64,000 nt of DNA from Blumeriella jaapii (taxonomy: Eukaryota > Ascomycota > Leotiomycetes > Helotiales > Drepanopezizaceae): assembly GCA_009599575.1 (NCBI GenBank), contig VWND01000001.1, positions 1,736,001 through 1,800,000 on the forward strand. The letters run 5' to 3'. Positions 33,894 to 46,080 of the stretch are shown here, piece by piece (position 1 is the stretch's first letter; every line of letters begins with the position of its first letter). The notes beneath the pieces are model-generated. The model saw nothing but the letters and a program-made list of their open reading frames with translations. It was not told the DNA's origin and did no database searches. Position numbers and translations under genes: made by a program.

Positions 33894-34546
33894 ATGCCTC
33901 TCTTTCGACCTACCACCGTGCTTCGAAGTGTCGCTCGACGCGCAGCTCCTTGCAGCATCCGTCGCCCAGCAAGCCTTCGATGCATTTCTTCCACCAACCC
34001 ACGATTTGCGCAAGGCTATGGAGACGGAGAGGGCGACCCCAAGGGCGAGAATCCCCAACAGCAAGGCCCATCCAACAGCACCAAGCACAAGGCCGAGCAC
34101 CCCGGACCTGCCCCCCCAAGCGCAGGCAAGGGCACCGGCGCCGGACCGACGAAAGGCGGGAAGTCGCCCGAGGATGCTTCCGCGCAATCTGGAGGCTCGA
34201 GGAGCAAAGAGGCGAAGGAGACGGGATCCAGCCCGACCGGAGGATCCGTTGGTGGACGCGGAGGTAAGAGCAGCAGCCCCGAGGAGCAGCGCGAAGAGCG
34301 GCCCACGCCAAAGATTGCGGACCACGGGGCCCCTGGGGCAGGCAACTCGAAGGAGAAGCAAGCTGAGGTCGAGCAGCACAATAAGGAATTTGAGCAGCGC
34401 CACGATCGTGCTCCTCCCGCGGCGGCCGACAAGGTGGACAAGAAGTTTTGGAAGGGTGAGTCTGGGGCGCGATAGCTGGGAGAGGACAGCTGGAGATCGA
34501 TGCTAACAGGGACACAGGCAAAGGAGGCTCTGTCGACAACGAGTAG
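33894..34546 (+). CDS. Mitochondrial-type conserved hypothetical protein
   Basis: Exons 33894-34455 and 34518-34546 with a 62-bp intron give 196 residues. The head MPLFRPTTVLRSVARRAAPC with later RRPASLRCISSTNPRF is Arg/Ser-rich without acids and ends in a plausible processing site, so a mitochondrial presequence is likely (residues 1-40). The body is very low complexity: Gly, Pro, Ser, Lys and Glu. A conserved-looking tail runs EVEQHNKEFEQRHDRAPPAAADKVDKKFWKG then GGSVDNE, the last residues coming from the 29-nt exon. No catalytic motif. The tail recalls small fungal mitochondrial hypothetical proteins, but I cannot name a family. GC content is high and the other two plus-strand frames are also long and open, so the frame choice rests on the presequence and the intron joining in frame to a stop. 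Confidence 0.72.
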
Positions 34547-35520
34547 AGGATTTATCGTGTAGCGACAACGAGGAGTCGATCAAGGCTGGTACTGTACATA
34601 CTGTACCTGGGTTTACGTTCTCGCTACATTCTCGCTACCTACTGTACATACTTACTGTGTGATGTCTTGTCTTTCGGGTGGCGGGGACCACAGCAAAAAC
34701 ACGGCGGTCACACTACGATACAACATCTCTGTACATACCTGGGACTCTGCTCTCTCTCCTCTCCAGGCAGTGCTGCTGTCTAGAGAGCGGAAAAAGCAGC
34801 ATGTCTCAAAATGGAACCAAATTCAGACATCGTATACCTCTGCTGGGCTCCGGCGTCTGGGCTCTTGGCCGGTTGATAAAGTACAGTACTTACTTGTAGC
34901 TCTATCTGTGGAAACAGCCTAAGGCCCTGCCCCTGATCCGGTGTTGTCGATGCTCCTGTCGTCCATTGACTTTACCCCACCGCCACATGCCAGACCGTGT
35001 CATCTCCACCATGGGCCGCCCCGCCGATTGCCTGGCGCGCTGTCAGCCGCTTGCAGCACCTCCGGAGCAGGTTACCGTACACACTGTACTACATACTTAC
35101 AGTGCAGCACTACATAGTACATTCTGTCTGTATTGTACTGTAGCTGGTTCGCCAGCCGGAGGAGAGAGCGGGCCATGACATCATGGTGAGCCGACCTGGG
35201 CGAGGCTGGGGAGCCATTGGCTGCAACGTGGTGCCACAGGCCGGAAAACCTGTGCCTGGGCAAAGACAAAGCCACCAGCCACACCTGACGTCAGACCTCT
35301 CTCGTTAGCGCCAAGGCAGCATCAAGCCTTCCATCCTTCCACGCTTCCCCCCTTCCACCCTGCCATCTCCATCCCTTCTGCCCTTCTACCCTTCTACCCT
35401 TCCATCTCCATCCCTTCCTCTCACCACCACATTCTGCTCGGCCACGTCCAGAAAACTGGCAGCATCAGAACCCCAACCCACAACCACCCCCGCAATCACT
35501 GACGACCTTCTTCGCCCACG
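34547..35520. other. Intergenic with TACTGTAC motifs
   Basis: About 970 bp. Multiple copies of TACTGTAC/GTACAGTA-like octamers (34585-34650, 34880-34895, 35080-35145) occur, then a CT-rich stretch (35320-35430, CCTTCCA and CCCTTCTA repeats) that is the likely pyrimidine-rich promoter/leader of the next gene. No gene seen. Confidence 0.5.
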
Positions 35521-37659
35521 ATGAAGTTCTTCTCCCAGCTCTTGCTTCTGGGTCTCGCTGCAGAGGGCACCATCGCCAGCAGCTGGTTCAGCAAGTCCGG
35601 TATGTTTGTCCGCTCTTCCTTTGGCCCCCGGCCGCTTGCGGGCCCCCGTCTCGCGATGGGGCACGCATCGTAAGGCATCGTAAAGCTTCGCAACGCTTGC
35701 GGTTTAAGCTTCGTACTTTTCGAGTCAAGCTTTCTCGTGCCCTGCCATCACGTCACGGGTGAGTGACCCTTGCAGGAATCGCACTGACACTTTCACTCTA
35801 CAGTCTACAACAAGTGGCACGAGACCGAGCTCGAGAGATGGCTTTCCGACCACAACGTCCCATACCCAACCCCCTACGACCGAGCCCAGCTCGAGACCGC
35901 CGTCAAGGAGAACTGGCAAACCAAGGTCTCGAAGCCTTACAGTGACTGGGACACCAAGCAACTCAACGCCTACCTCAAGCAGAAGGGCGTCGAGACCAAG
36001 GACGCTGCCGCTGACAACAAGGACAGCTTGATCGCTTCGGTCAAGAATGTTTGGTACGAGACTGAGGACAAGGCCGAGGATGCTTGGTCGAGCGTCACCA
36101 ACTGGATCTTCGATAGGTAAAAATCTCTATGAACTGGTTCGAACCCAGCTAACCTTGACAAGCTGGACTGAGTCGCAACTGAAGGCTTTCGCTGATAAGC
36201 ATGGTATCCCTGTTCCTCAACCACGCAAGCGAGACACTCTCCTCCAAAAAGTCCGCTCTAGCTACGAGACCGTTGCCCAGAAGCTTGGTGAGACCGCTGC
36301 CTACCCTGGCAACTGGATCTACGAGTCCTGGTCCGAGTCTGGTAAGCTATTCCACTTCGGAATCATATACTTTCTGTCGCTAACACCAACCAGATCTTAA
36401 GGAGTATCTCGATACTCACGGTATCCCAGTCCCTCAACCAACCACCCGTGACAAGCTGATTGCCAGTGTTCGTCGCAACGCTCGTATTGCAAGCCTGAAG
36501 GCTGCTGATCTGCAAGCTTCGGCTTCCAAGTCTGCTGCTGCCGCTGCCGAGACTTTGACTGACAAGCTTCTGGACTCCTGGACTGATTCGCGTATGTCTA
36601 TCACTTTGGGGTTATTAGGAAGGCATGTTTGCTGATTTAGGTTGCAGAAATCAAGGAGTGGGCAGACCAGAATGGCATCAAGGTTCCTCAAGGCAGTCGC
36701 CGAAACGAGCTTTTGGCCATCGCCCGCAAGCACAGAGCTCAGCTCACAGGAGACAATGTATCATACTCTGCAAAGAGCGCTGCTAGTAAGGCTAGCGTTT
36801 CTGGACAGTCCGCCTACGGCGCTGCCACTTCTGCCGCCGGAAACCAGTTTGCCAAGGCCACCGATGATGCGGCGATGAAGGCAGAGCACTTGTTCAACGA
36901 GGCTTCTGCCACCTGGAGTGAGGCAAGTTGATCTCCCCCCGTCGCAGCAAGCAGAGTGCTAACAGTGTCTAGTCACGCCTTAAGGCCTACCTTGATGCCC
37001 GTGGCGTTCCAGTCCCACAAAGTGGAAAGAAGGATGAGCTTTTGGCCGCCGTCCGCTTGAACAGACACAAGGCTGCAACTGGCTGGTCTGCCTGGACTTT
37101 TGACACCTGGACCGTCGACAACTTGAAGAAGTACCTCGCATCTTCTGGAAATGCTGCTGCTGAAAAGGCAAGCAAGCAAGCCGATGCCAGCCGCGAACAA
37201 TTGATCTCAGCTGCCCAGGAGGCTTACGCTTCTGCGTCCAAGACTGGCGGCGTTGGCTATGCTTCCGTCACTTCCTATCTTGCTAAGCAAACCGACGCTG
37301 CTAAGGATTCGATCTTTGACACCTGGTCCGAGTCGGAGCTCAAGAATTACTTGGACTCCTACGGATTCAATGTTCCCCAGGGATCGACCAAGAACCAATT
37401 GATCGCCTACGCTCGCAACTCCAGGAACTACTTCCAATACGGTACCACTACCCCTCAAGGAACTCTCCTCGTCAAGCTCCAGCAGTCCTTCGACTGGGTC
37501 AAGGACCAGCTGTACTTTGGCGCGGCCTCTGGACGCAAGTATGCCGAGAAGCAAGCCGAGAAAGGCGCCGACTCCATCAAGGAAGGAGCCACATATGCCA
37601 GCCACCGTGCCGGCGAGGCTGCTCAGAAGGCCGGTGATCGCATCAAAGAAGAGTTGTGA
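35521..37659 (+). CDS. Secretory Ish1/Msc1-family stress protein with eight repeats
   Basis: Six exons (35521-35599, 35804-36116, 36163-36341, 36394-36591, 36648-36922, 36973-37659) give 576 residues. Residues 1-20 (MKFFSQLLLLGLAAEGTIAS) are a signal peptide. About eight Ish1 motifs follow, each of the form SWTESQLKAFADKHGIPVPQ with a R/K-rich DxLLxxVR helix; good examples are SWSESDLKEYLDTHGIPVPQ, SWTDSQIKEWADQNGI and TWSESELKNYLDSYGF. Ala/Ser/Lys-rich helices separate the later repeats. In S. pombe Ish1 is a stress-responsive inner-nuclear-membrane protein; yeast Msc1 affects meiotic recombination. The fifth intron (36923-36972) has a GC donor (GAG|GCAAGT) and is the only solution that keeps frame. 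The first intron is unusually long (204 bp). Confidence 0.9.
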
Positions 37660-38271
37660 TTGCACTCGCCGGGCGAAGAATCATCGCAGTGGAGGAATCG
37701 ACACGAATTGATGACAGTGTATAACAATCCTACAAGCGTTTGCTTTTGCGGGTGGAGTCGCGGTAGCCAGGGGGTTTCTTTCTGAAAAATTAGCTCGGGA
37801 TGGTACGTTGACCTGGGATACTCAAAATGGACGGACAATAATAGTCGTTTGCTGTGTATGTGAAATAAATCCCTGTGATCGACTGTTGAACTTCGCCGCT
37901 GGAGAGCACGGTGCCTCGGCGAGCAGCCATGCTGGTGGCTGTCCGTGGCCCTCGACCAATTGACGGCTCGGATCAACCCCCGGCTGCTCCATCGGGCTTA
38001 GGAATGCCCGTGAACCGGTCGCCCATACGGAGTCGGGCAAAATGACGAGGTGGCATCGAGCGACGGTAAGAAGCAAGCTTTTTGCTTTCTCACTCTTCTT
38101 CCTTTCCTACTCATCCATCATCTCTTACACCTGTGCTGTGCTCTCTCTTTACTCTACACTACTCTACTCTATCTACTCTACCATCCTTGCCTCGGCGCCG
38201 GCAGTGGTTCCATGCGAACGAATGCTTGATGCAAACCCTCGTCCTGGCTATCACTCTCGTCCCCCGCGATC
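37660..38271. other. Intergenic between two plus-strand genes
   Basis: About 610 bp. CT-rich, with CTCTACTCTA repeats at about 38145-38182 that probably form the leader of the kelch gene. No gene seen. Confidence 0.45.
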
Positions 38272-41066
38272 ATGCCCTCCTTCTCGCACGACATCCTCCC
38301 ACAGCCGGAACGAGGGACGCCCGTCCGACCCAACTTCAGCAGTCGGATCACGAGCGATCGATTGCGCGAGTGCGAGCGCCAGCGCCGACCTCTCTTTGCG
38401 CCGGGCGGCAAGTTGAAGCCGCAGCGGAGGAGCGTGTTCAGGGAGGAGGGTCTGGATGATTTGAGCTGCAGTGTGCATCAGGGCGGGCCAGATATCGATC
38501 TGAGAACCGCGAGCGACGAGGCGAGGGGCAAGGAAAATGTGTTGACGGAGCGGAGGCGTGCGGAAAATACCCAGAAGCGCGATGGGGAAGGGGATGGGGA
38601 TGGGGATGGAGATGGGAATGGGAATGGGAGTGGTAATGGGAATGGGAATGAGAATGGGCCGCAGCAGCAGCAGCCATGGTATGCGAAGATTGCGATCGGG
38701 ACTCGACCGGTCCTCAGGAGCTCGGCAACGGCGCCCGCTGGCTCGTTCTCCTCCATTTCCCGAGTCGCGCTGATCGCGGTCTTCATTGCGGTGATGGTGC
38801 CCGGGCTACGATATTCTGGAGGGAGAGACGGTCTTATTGTAGCTGGGGCGGATGCTGGTATCATCAGAAGCGCGCAGCTGGTAGATAATGCGGCGACGAT
38901 CGAGGGTAGGGCAGATAGTCCTACCGACGTGTGTACCCGGTGGGCTCATCAGAGTAGGTGGGCCTTTTCTCTGGGGTCCGCAGCGTTGATACTGATGCAG
39001 CGCTAGTCGCAAATGTGAACGGGACGGTGTATATGTACGGTGGGCGGGCGAAGACTGAGAGCGGACAGACTGCTAATACCTGGAGTAAGTGGAGGTCCTT
39101 CGACACAGTGAATGAACGCTGACAGGTGCTCCAGACAACAACTTCCTGACCTTGGATCTGACCAAGACTTGGACTAGAGATGCCCCAGTTTTGGCAGGGC
39201 TTCCTCAGCCCTCAGGACCACCAGCTGTGGCAATGGGCGCCTTATGGCACTCCCAATCCTCCCTCTTCCTATACGGAGGGCAATTCTCTGACACCCCCCC
39301 AGAGTCTCCTCTGCCAGTCTCGACGTGGGAGTACGAAATTGGAGCAGGAACTTGGAAGGAGTGGGAGAATCCCCAGACTTCTGCGGGAAATCATTCTGAA
39401 GCAGGTGGGCAAGCAGTGCAGAGATCTGCTGAAGGCGCGGGGATTAGTGTGCCCGAGCTAGGCAAGAGCTGGTATTTCGGTGGACATTTGGACCTATATA
39501 CTACCCAAGGGTGGAGCAACCAAATTGCCAGGGTGTACTTGAAGAGTCTGCTGGAATTTACACATCCTGGGTATGCAAACTCGGGTGTTGAGTCCCTAGG
39601 CACGACGAAAGCTGCACCGAATGGAGGTGTCTACAGAAACATCACGGCAGGTGGGTTACAGGACGAAGCTGGATTCACGGAGAGAGCTGATGGTGCGCTT
39701 GTTTACATCCCTGGCTGGGGAACAGAGGGCATCATTCTTGGTTTGGCAGGAGGTACTAACCAAACATTCGTAAGTCTGCATATTCACGCAACCACGTTCT
39801 CTTTTCCTGAGCTGAGCTCCACAGACTGAAATGAACACCATCGACATCTACGACATTGCCAATAGTACATGGTATAAGCAGGCCACATCCGGCTCATACC
39901 CCGAGATGCGTGTAAACCCATGCGTCGGAGTAGTGGCAGCACCCGATGGAACATCCTTCCAGGTCCATCTCTTTGGTGGGCAAAATCTGATCCCTTTTGG
40001 AAGTCAGATTCAGTACTCTGACATGTGGATTTTGACTATTCCGTCCTTCGTCTGGATCCAAGTCAACATGGATAAACAATCCGTTCCATACCCTCGAGCT
40101 GGCCATCAGTGCACGATGTGGGATGGGCAGATGGTAGTCATCGGGGGCTACGTCGGGACGGAAATCTCGTGTGACAGTCCGGGAATCTACGTCTTCAATG
40201 CTTCCTCCCTTCAATGGCAGAACGAATTCGTATCACTTTCGCCTGGATCCGACTCCCGGTCCGGATCTGCTGAAGAGTCTGAAGATCCAGGCTTCTCAAT
40301 CCTCCGAGCATCGCGAGGCTATCAGGTCCCAGCTATCGTCCAAGCTATCATTGGTGGTAATGCTGAAGGCGGAGCAACAGCCACCAGCCCAGCTGTAGGA
40401 GCAGCAACTGCCGGACCTATTGCAACCGGCAAACCTCCCACCTTCACGGTCACACGGCCCGGCTCAATCGTCACCCAAACTGCGCGGCCAGACGGGTCCT
40501 CGAAGGCAGGGTCTGGAACCAACACTGGAGCCGTCGTAGCGGGGGTCATCGCCGGGCTTCTCGCCATTCTCGCCGGCTACCTTGCTTTCTGCACCTGGCT
40601 GTACAGGAAGCAGGTAGGGCTGTACAAGAACCACATTGCGATGGCGCAGAGGGCCTCGTTCACGAACAGCCCCGACAACGAAATCTGGAGCTCTGAAGTC
40701 GGCAGCGGGGATGCAGCTGGTGCGAAGGGTGTTGTGCTGGGTCCCTTTGGCACCGATATTGGAGGCAGCGGGACGACGATGAGTGCGAGCGCGGGTCGCT
40801 CGTCGATGGGGTCCGAACCTGCTCCTGGTGCTGAGGATGGCAGCGCGTACGGGCGAGGCGCCACACCAGACGCCCATGACGGGCGGACGAATGACGACGA
40901 GAGGGCTTACACGGATCACGTGGGACCGAACAGCTATGGGATGCTGGGTGAAGGGGCTGAGGCGGCTCACTCCTCGGTCGACGATCTACTGGGCGGCCAG
41001 GAGCCGTCGTTCTTCAGCGTCGTCTGGAATCCGAGGAGGACGCTGAGGGTGGTCAACCTGGATTGA
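38272..41066 (+). CDS. Kelch-repeat protein with two membrane segments
   Basis: Exons 38272-38953, 39007-39084, 39126-39769 and 39825-41066 (introns 53, 41 and 55 bp) give 881 residues. A polar N-terminal region (1-160) contains a Gly/Asp/Asn/Ser repeat, then a hydrophobic helix around residues 165-182 (SRVALIAVFIAVMVPGL). A kelch-type beta-propeller follows, with blades marked by GTVYMYGGRA, SLFLYGGQF, KSWYFGGH, VHLFGGQN and MVVIGGYVG, several N-glycosylation sites (NITA, NQTF, NSTW), a Ser/Thr/Ala-rich stalk, a second helix (VVAGVIAGLLAILAGYLAF, about residues 645-665) with basic stop-transfer residues, and a Gly/Ser-rich cytosolic tail. Probably a surface or endomembrane protein with a lumenal propeller. 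Fungal kelch membrane proteins of this shape exist, but the function is unknown to me. Confidence 0.85.
38581..38660 (+). repeat. Coding (GGRRAT)n minisatellite in kelch gene
   Basis: The sequence runs through repeats of GGGGATGG then GGGAATGG hexamers and encodes alternating Gly-Asp and Gly-Asn pairs (GDGDGDGDGNGNGSGNGNGN). Length variation among strains is likely by slippage; in-frame unit length keeps the protein open. Confidence 0.85.
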
Positions 41067-42880
41067 GGCGCGCGTCGATCTGGCGATTGGCCCGCTGACT
41101 TGTACGCTTTGGACGGAACCTGTCTGCTGCTGTTTTTCCAGCATCTGAACACTGGCTTTCGGAGCTAGAGCCTCTGAATGAACACTCATCACGAAAGCCG
41201 GGTGGAGCGATGCGGCACGCACCGCTCTGACACGAGATGTCCTGGAAAGACACGGCACACGAACTGAACGGAAGCACGAAATTAGGAACCGGCGGGGATT
41301 TACGGAGTCACTGCGTGGGCGGGACACGGAGGTTCCGCCAACGCTTTCGCCCGTGGAATGATCAGTTGTTTTGATCTCTGTACATGCTATGATACCCCCT
41401 CTTATAATGTAATGTCGAGCAGTGCTGGTGGTACTGTGCACGACGCGAGATCTCGGCAATGCACTGGAAAGGTACTGTATAATGCACGGGTCTTAATTAG
41501 GGGAACTGGGGTTTGTGTTTGTGGTATGCGGGTTAGATATCCTCTTCAGGCGAGTTGGTGGGTGGGTGGTTGGTTGGTTGGTGGTCTTGTCGGTTGGACT
41601 CGCTTCGTCCGTCTCACGAATTAGAAGGCGCGATTACCAGTTCTTTTTGTATCTGTGTACTGTTTTGACTCGGCCGAGACGAGCCAAGACGAGACGAGAC
41701 GAGACAATCAGACAACAGCCCGGTGTAGCGGGGGGTAAGTGAGTCGTGAGTCACTCAGTGATCATCATCTTCCGACTGGCGCTCTCGCAGATGCGGATGC
41801 GTTTGTGTCCTCCGGGGTTCGAGTGCGTACAGTACAGACGAAGGAAGCAAAGCAAGGTGAAAAAGCGATGCCGGTAGACAACATACACCAACTACCACTT
41901 GTTTCTCTTCCCATCTGTGTACCCCGAGAAGAGGGAAGATCTCATCTTACTGTACCAGGCTGGATGGATGGATGGATGGATGGATGTGTTTTACGGCCCA
42001 CAAATGACTGAACCCATGTCGCAGTCGATTTCACCTCTCGCTTAACCCCCAACCCCCACCCCTCCCCCTACGCCCCCCTTCCTCCTTTCCGTTACATGGA
42101 ATGGAAAGACAACAGCGAGCAAGCGAGCAAGCGAGTATCTAGGTACAGTACCTGTCTCCCCCGCCTGGTCACCTTTCTGCGTAGCAGACACAGCATGTAA
42201 ATCATCAGATTCTCTATTCATTGTCCATGCTATTGAACATGAAGACAGGACAAAAAGCTACGTACCGATACTTTGCTTAACATCACCACTGGCGAGAAAC
42301 AGACGAGGAGCTAGGGCACCATAGGTAAGTAAGTAAGTAGATACCCAACTGGGCAGCGTTTTGTGCTTTGATGCCGCTGCTAATGCGGATTTCAAGTTAT
42401 GCGAGAGCGTCACCTAGCTCTCGTAGTACGCACATTCAGGTAAGTAATGCGTGTGATCCTGCGTGCCGCTAACGCTTTGATTTTATCGTGCGTTGAATGA
42501 GTTTGAGGGCAATAAGACCAAGTCGGTGTATTCAATCCCTTGCAAAGTCGCCTGCCTTGAGACCACTTTCTTCCACTATGGCCGCGGCGTGAGGTTGGTT
42601 GTACTGTTCGAGGCTCTGAAAGACAGTGTTTACATACGCGGGATGATTTGTGGGTTCTCCGGTTGCGAATTCGTAGTAGCAAGATGTTGTTTATGAGCTC
42701 TGTAGTTAGTATGTCTCGACAATCAGTGTACCCAGTAGCTAGCCCAACACTTCTTTGTGCTGTTTCGAATTTGGATATCTTACGTATCCACGCCACCGAG
42801 TAGTTTGGCGATCTGTACGATATTGGACTCGAGCAAAGGTAGTGTCCCCGGGAATCAGAGCAAACGTGAGAACTGCTTTC
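41067..42880. other. Long intergenic stretch with several microsatellites
   Basis: About 1.8 kb without a supported gene between convergent genes. It has (GGTT)n/(GGTG)n at about 41555-41585, (CGAGA)n at about 41685-41706, (GGAT)n at 41961-41985, (GCAAGCGA)n at about 42115-42137 and a TAGGTACAGTACCTG palindrome-like site near 42140. Confidence 0.55.
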
Positions 42881-44751
42881 TCATCTAAGGGTCGAGCCAG
42901 AAGAAACTCCCTCCTGACGGGCAGCCTTCTCCTCATGCTTCGGCTCCTCAGCAGACAGCTCGTCCAGCACATGCTCAACAGCAGGCTTCTCGACCTTCGG
43001 GGTCAGATCCCTCCTCCTAATGCTCCAGCCTCCTTCCCAGCCAACCCACCCTGGAGTCCACGGCGATCGGACGAGACACAAGAGCAGAGCAACGCACACC
43101 ATGCCTACACTCGCGCTGCCGCTCGCAATCCAGCCACCTTGCGCGTACAGTCTGTTCCCGGCCGCTGTACCAGTCAGTTGTCCACAGAAGACGCAAACCA
43201 TGTACGCGGTGTTGACTCGATTGCGGGCTTTAGGCTCGATGGCGTAGATGGCGGAGCGGTTGGCGATTTGCGAGGATTGGAGACCCAGGTCGATGGCGAA
43301 GGCTTGGATGATGGGACCCGCGACAGTGAATGGGCCCGTGTACGTTCCGATGACGGTGCCGATCAGACAATAAAGGAGGCCGAGCACGACGCTGAATATG
43401 GGGACGAAGCGGTCGATGACTGCGCGGGAATAGAACGGTCCCAGGCAGATCGCGCCGATGCCGATAAGGGCGAAAAGGCCGATGACGAGGGAGTCGTAGT
43501 TATAGGGCGAGGAAGAGAGGAGGAACGTGAGGGTTGTCCAGTAGCTGGTGAATATGGAGGAGGCCAAGAAGCCGACGAGACAGGCTTGCACGAGCACGGG
43601 GTGCTTGAAGAGCATCTTAAGGATGCTGAGGAGGATCTCGAAGTAGTTGATGCCGGCGGGATTGGTAGAGGGGTAGTCGGGCATGAAGAGGAAGAGGAGG
43701 GCAAAGATAAGGTACTGCACGGCGAAGGAAAACCAATAGATACTACGCCAAGAGGTGTACTGCGTGAGGATGCCGGAGAGGAGGCGGGCGAGGAGCATGC
43801 CGAGAAGCATGCCTGAGACGACGATGGAGAGATTTGTGGCACGCCGGTGGGCGGGGGAAAGGTCCCCGACGAGGGGGAGCATGAGCTGTGGTGTTACGGT
43901 TGAAACGGCCGTGATGAAGGATATGGCGAGGAAGACGGGGAATGACTTCGTCACGCACAAGCCGATCCACTGGGCGACATCAGCACTGCTACCCAGTCTC
44001 GAGAAGACAGAAGAATGTATACCATGGTAGCTGTGAACAACACCAATATGAGAACGAATGCCCGGCGACGGAGTATGTCACCTAGAGGGCAAAGGAAGAG
44101 AAGTCCGAATGCATATCCAGCTTGAGCCATGGTTGGCACTTGTGCAGCTTTTTCATTGGAGACATCAAACTCGGCGGCGAGGATGTTTAAAATTGGGTGA
44201 CTGTAGTAGAGATTTGCTACTGTGAAGGTCCCAGCCTGTAAATCCTAGTTAGTCATTGCTAGGGTACGATGATTTGTCTCGAGACAGGCCTCTGTCCCCC
44301 CCTCGTTTAACACTTGGCAAACACTGGATGATAGATAGACTTTCCAGACAAGCAGCCTCGGGTAACTTAGCCCAGTGAGAGTAGGAAGCTTCGCACTTAC
44401 GAATGCAAACAGAAGATTCAGACCAAGACCGAACTTGGGTGGCAAATCCGGATCCCAACGACACCGTTTTGGCGTCCAAGAGACGATCGTCCGGATTTTT
44501 CTTGCCCATTCATGATATCTGACACGAGCGACTCGTCTCTCTTGGTCGCTTATCGAAGCAGTAGATAAGGCGTTATTTGACTCGGTGCCAGACTCCGACA
44601 TCTTCTGCCCCGACTCCCTGTGCGGCGTCGGGTCAACCACGTCGTGTTGGTCCATCGTCGTCGTCGTGGTGGCGGCCTTTGCTGTTGTTGCAACGTCTTG
44701 TGGCAATAGTGGGGATGGGAAGGGAGTGGGCCCGGTGCGGCTCTCTGCCAT
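42881..44751 (-). CDS. Major facilitator superfamily transporter
   Basis: Minus-strand exons 44401-44751, 44023-44235 and 42881-43969, with introns of 165 and 53 bp, give 550 residues. An N-terminal polar region of about 95 residues precedes the first membrane helix (LGLNLLFAFAGTFTVANLYYSHP, formed by splicing). The inter-helix loop motif GDILRRR (MFS motif A-like) follows helix 2 (AGYAFGLLFLCPL), and LSPAHRRATNLSIVVSGMLLGMLLARLLSG covers helices 4-5. About twelve helices fit in the remaining 450 residues, with a charged tail (KVEKPAVEHVLDELSAEEPKHEEK). This is an MFS_1 protein of the bacterial-like efflux type (for example YnfM/AraJ relatives); substrate unknown. The opposite strand of exon 3 is also open for 353 codons but encodes no helices and is an antisense shadow of this gene. 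Confidence 0.88.
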
Positions 44752-46080
44752 AGTCAGGGAAATGATGGAAGTCCGGCCCGTCCTCATGGTCGCGACGATC
44801 TCCGGATCTCCCCACCGCTGTTAGCTTATTAAGGCAGCTATGCACAGTACTGTAGGTGCTGGATGTACAGTACGTACATTACAGCAGGTGTTGTTGATTG
44901 TTCGCCATGGGCCAATGGGAAAAAGCACTCTCTCCGATGACCCGGGTGCAACATGGCCCACGAATGGAGGACAAAGTTGCGGATGCAGATGCAGGTGCTG
45001 GTGCCGATATCGATGTTGGCAGTCTGGCACACACTGTCGAGAGCTTCAGATGTTATTTCTTCTTGACAGAATATGAAGAGGCCGTGTGATTGATTGTTAT
45101 TGGCATGTCTCGGCCACGCTGCTGCCGCAACGCAAGAGATGCGGAAATCCACACGGAAGCGGTCGGCTTCATCGTCGAGATTTCGTGTGACTCAATCGTG
45201 GGAAGGCCAAGTCGTTGTCGTGGTCGTCGCCGTCGCCGTCGCCGTTTGCCGATGGTTTCTGAATGCGTTTCTCTGCCATGGGATGCGCGACGCTGCATTA
45301 CATAACCCAGTGGCGTTCCTGAGGTCCTGATGGTCTGTACAGTACTGTACAGTGCAGGACTGACTGTATCTACAGTACAGTACGCATGGAAGACTAATAG
45401 CTCCCGCATTGGGGTTAGTGTCTTACCTCAGCAACCCCACGGATGCAATTTCCTCCAGACCGGGGTTTGGTCGGATTTTAAGTTCGAAGTCCTCTTATGT
45501 TGCGCCTTCCACGCCCGCTCGGGACCAAGCTGAGGCGGGCGGAGGGATGCGCAGGAACATTCATGCCAGCGGCGGGCCACGGGTCTCCATGTCAGATGCG
45601 CGACGTCGCGGTGGTGATGGGGTGGATGGTGGCAATGGCATTGGTGGTGGTGGTGGTGGTGTTGTTGTTGTTGTGGTTGTGGTTGTTGCTGCTCCAGTGT
45701 GTGTCAATGCCCATCATGGATCATGGGCAATGTATATAAAACAAGGTTACTGCGCTAACGAGCGAGACCCGAGGTCCCACCGACTCGCAGCCAATCATCT
45801 CCGTGTGCCTGTCACTAGTGCCAATAAATGCGGCTCGCACTCCACCTTCCCGTATTATTTGCTTCGGCTTGCTTTCCTTCCTCACCTTCCACCATCTTGC
45901 TCTCTCCACAACACAACACAACACAACACAACACTCCTCCACACAATAAATACAAGGCAAATTCTTCTCCCCCCCTCCGCCCTTCACACGTTCAACATCA
46001 TCACTTCCATCACCCCCATCACCCACCCTCTTGACATCCCTTCTGTCAATTGTCGGTCAATTCCACCCAAACCCGTCAAC
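44752..46080. other. Divergent intergenic region rich in TACAGTAC and short repeats
   Basis: About 1.3 kb between divergent genes. It has TACAGTAC clusters (44845-44885, 45335-45390), (GTCGTC/GCCGTC)n near 45210-45245, a (GGT)n/(GTT)n array at 45637-45690 and (ACAAC)n at about 45907-45935 just upstream of the GPI-protein gene, likely in its leader. A TATATAAAAC motif at 45732-45741 is a plausible TATA box for that gene (inference). Confidence 0.5.

Noticed and set aside
36131..36149. tRNA B-box-like GGTTCGAACCC
   Set aside because: It lies in an intron of the Ish1 gene and no cloverleaf can be formed around it.
42755..43816. 353-codon plus-strand open frame opposite the MFS gene
   Set aside because: It is the antisense of a clear 12-helix transporter, has no domain and a charged, repetitive composition.
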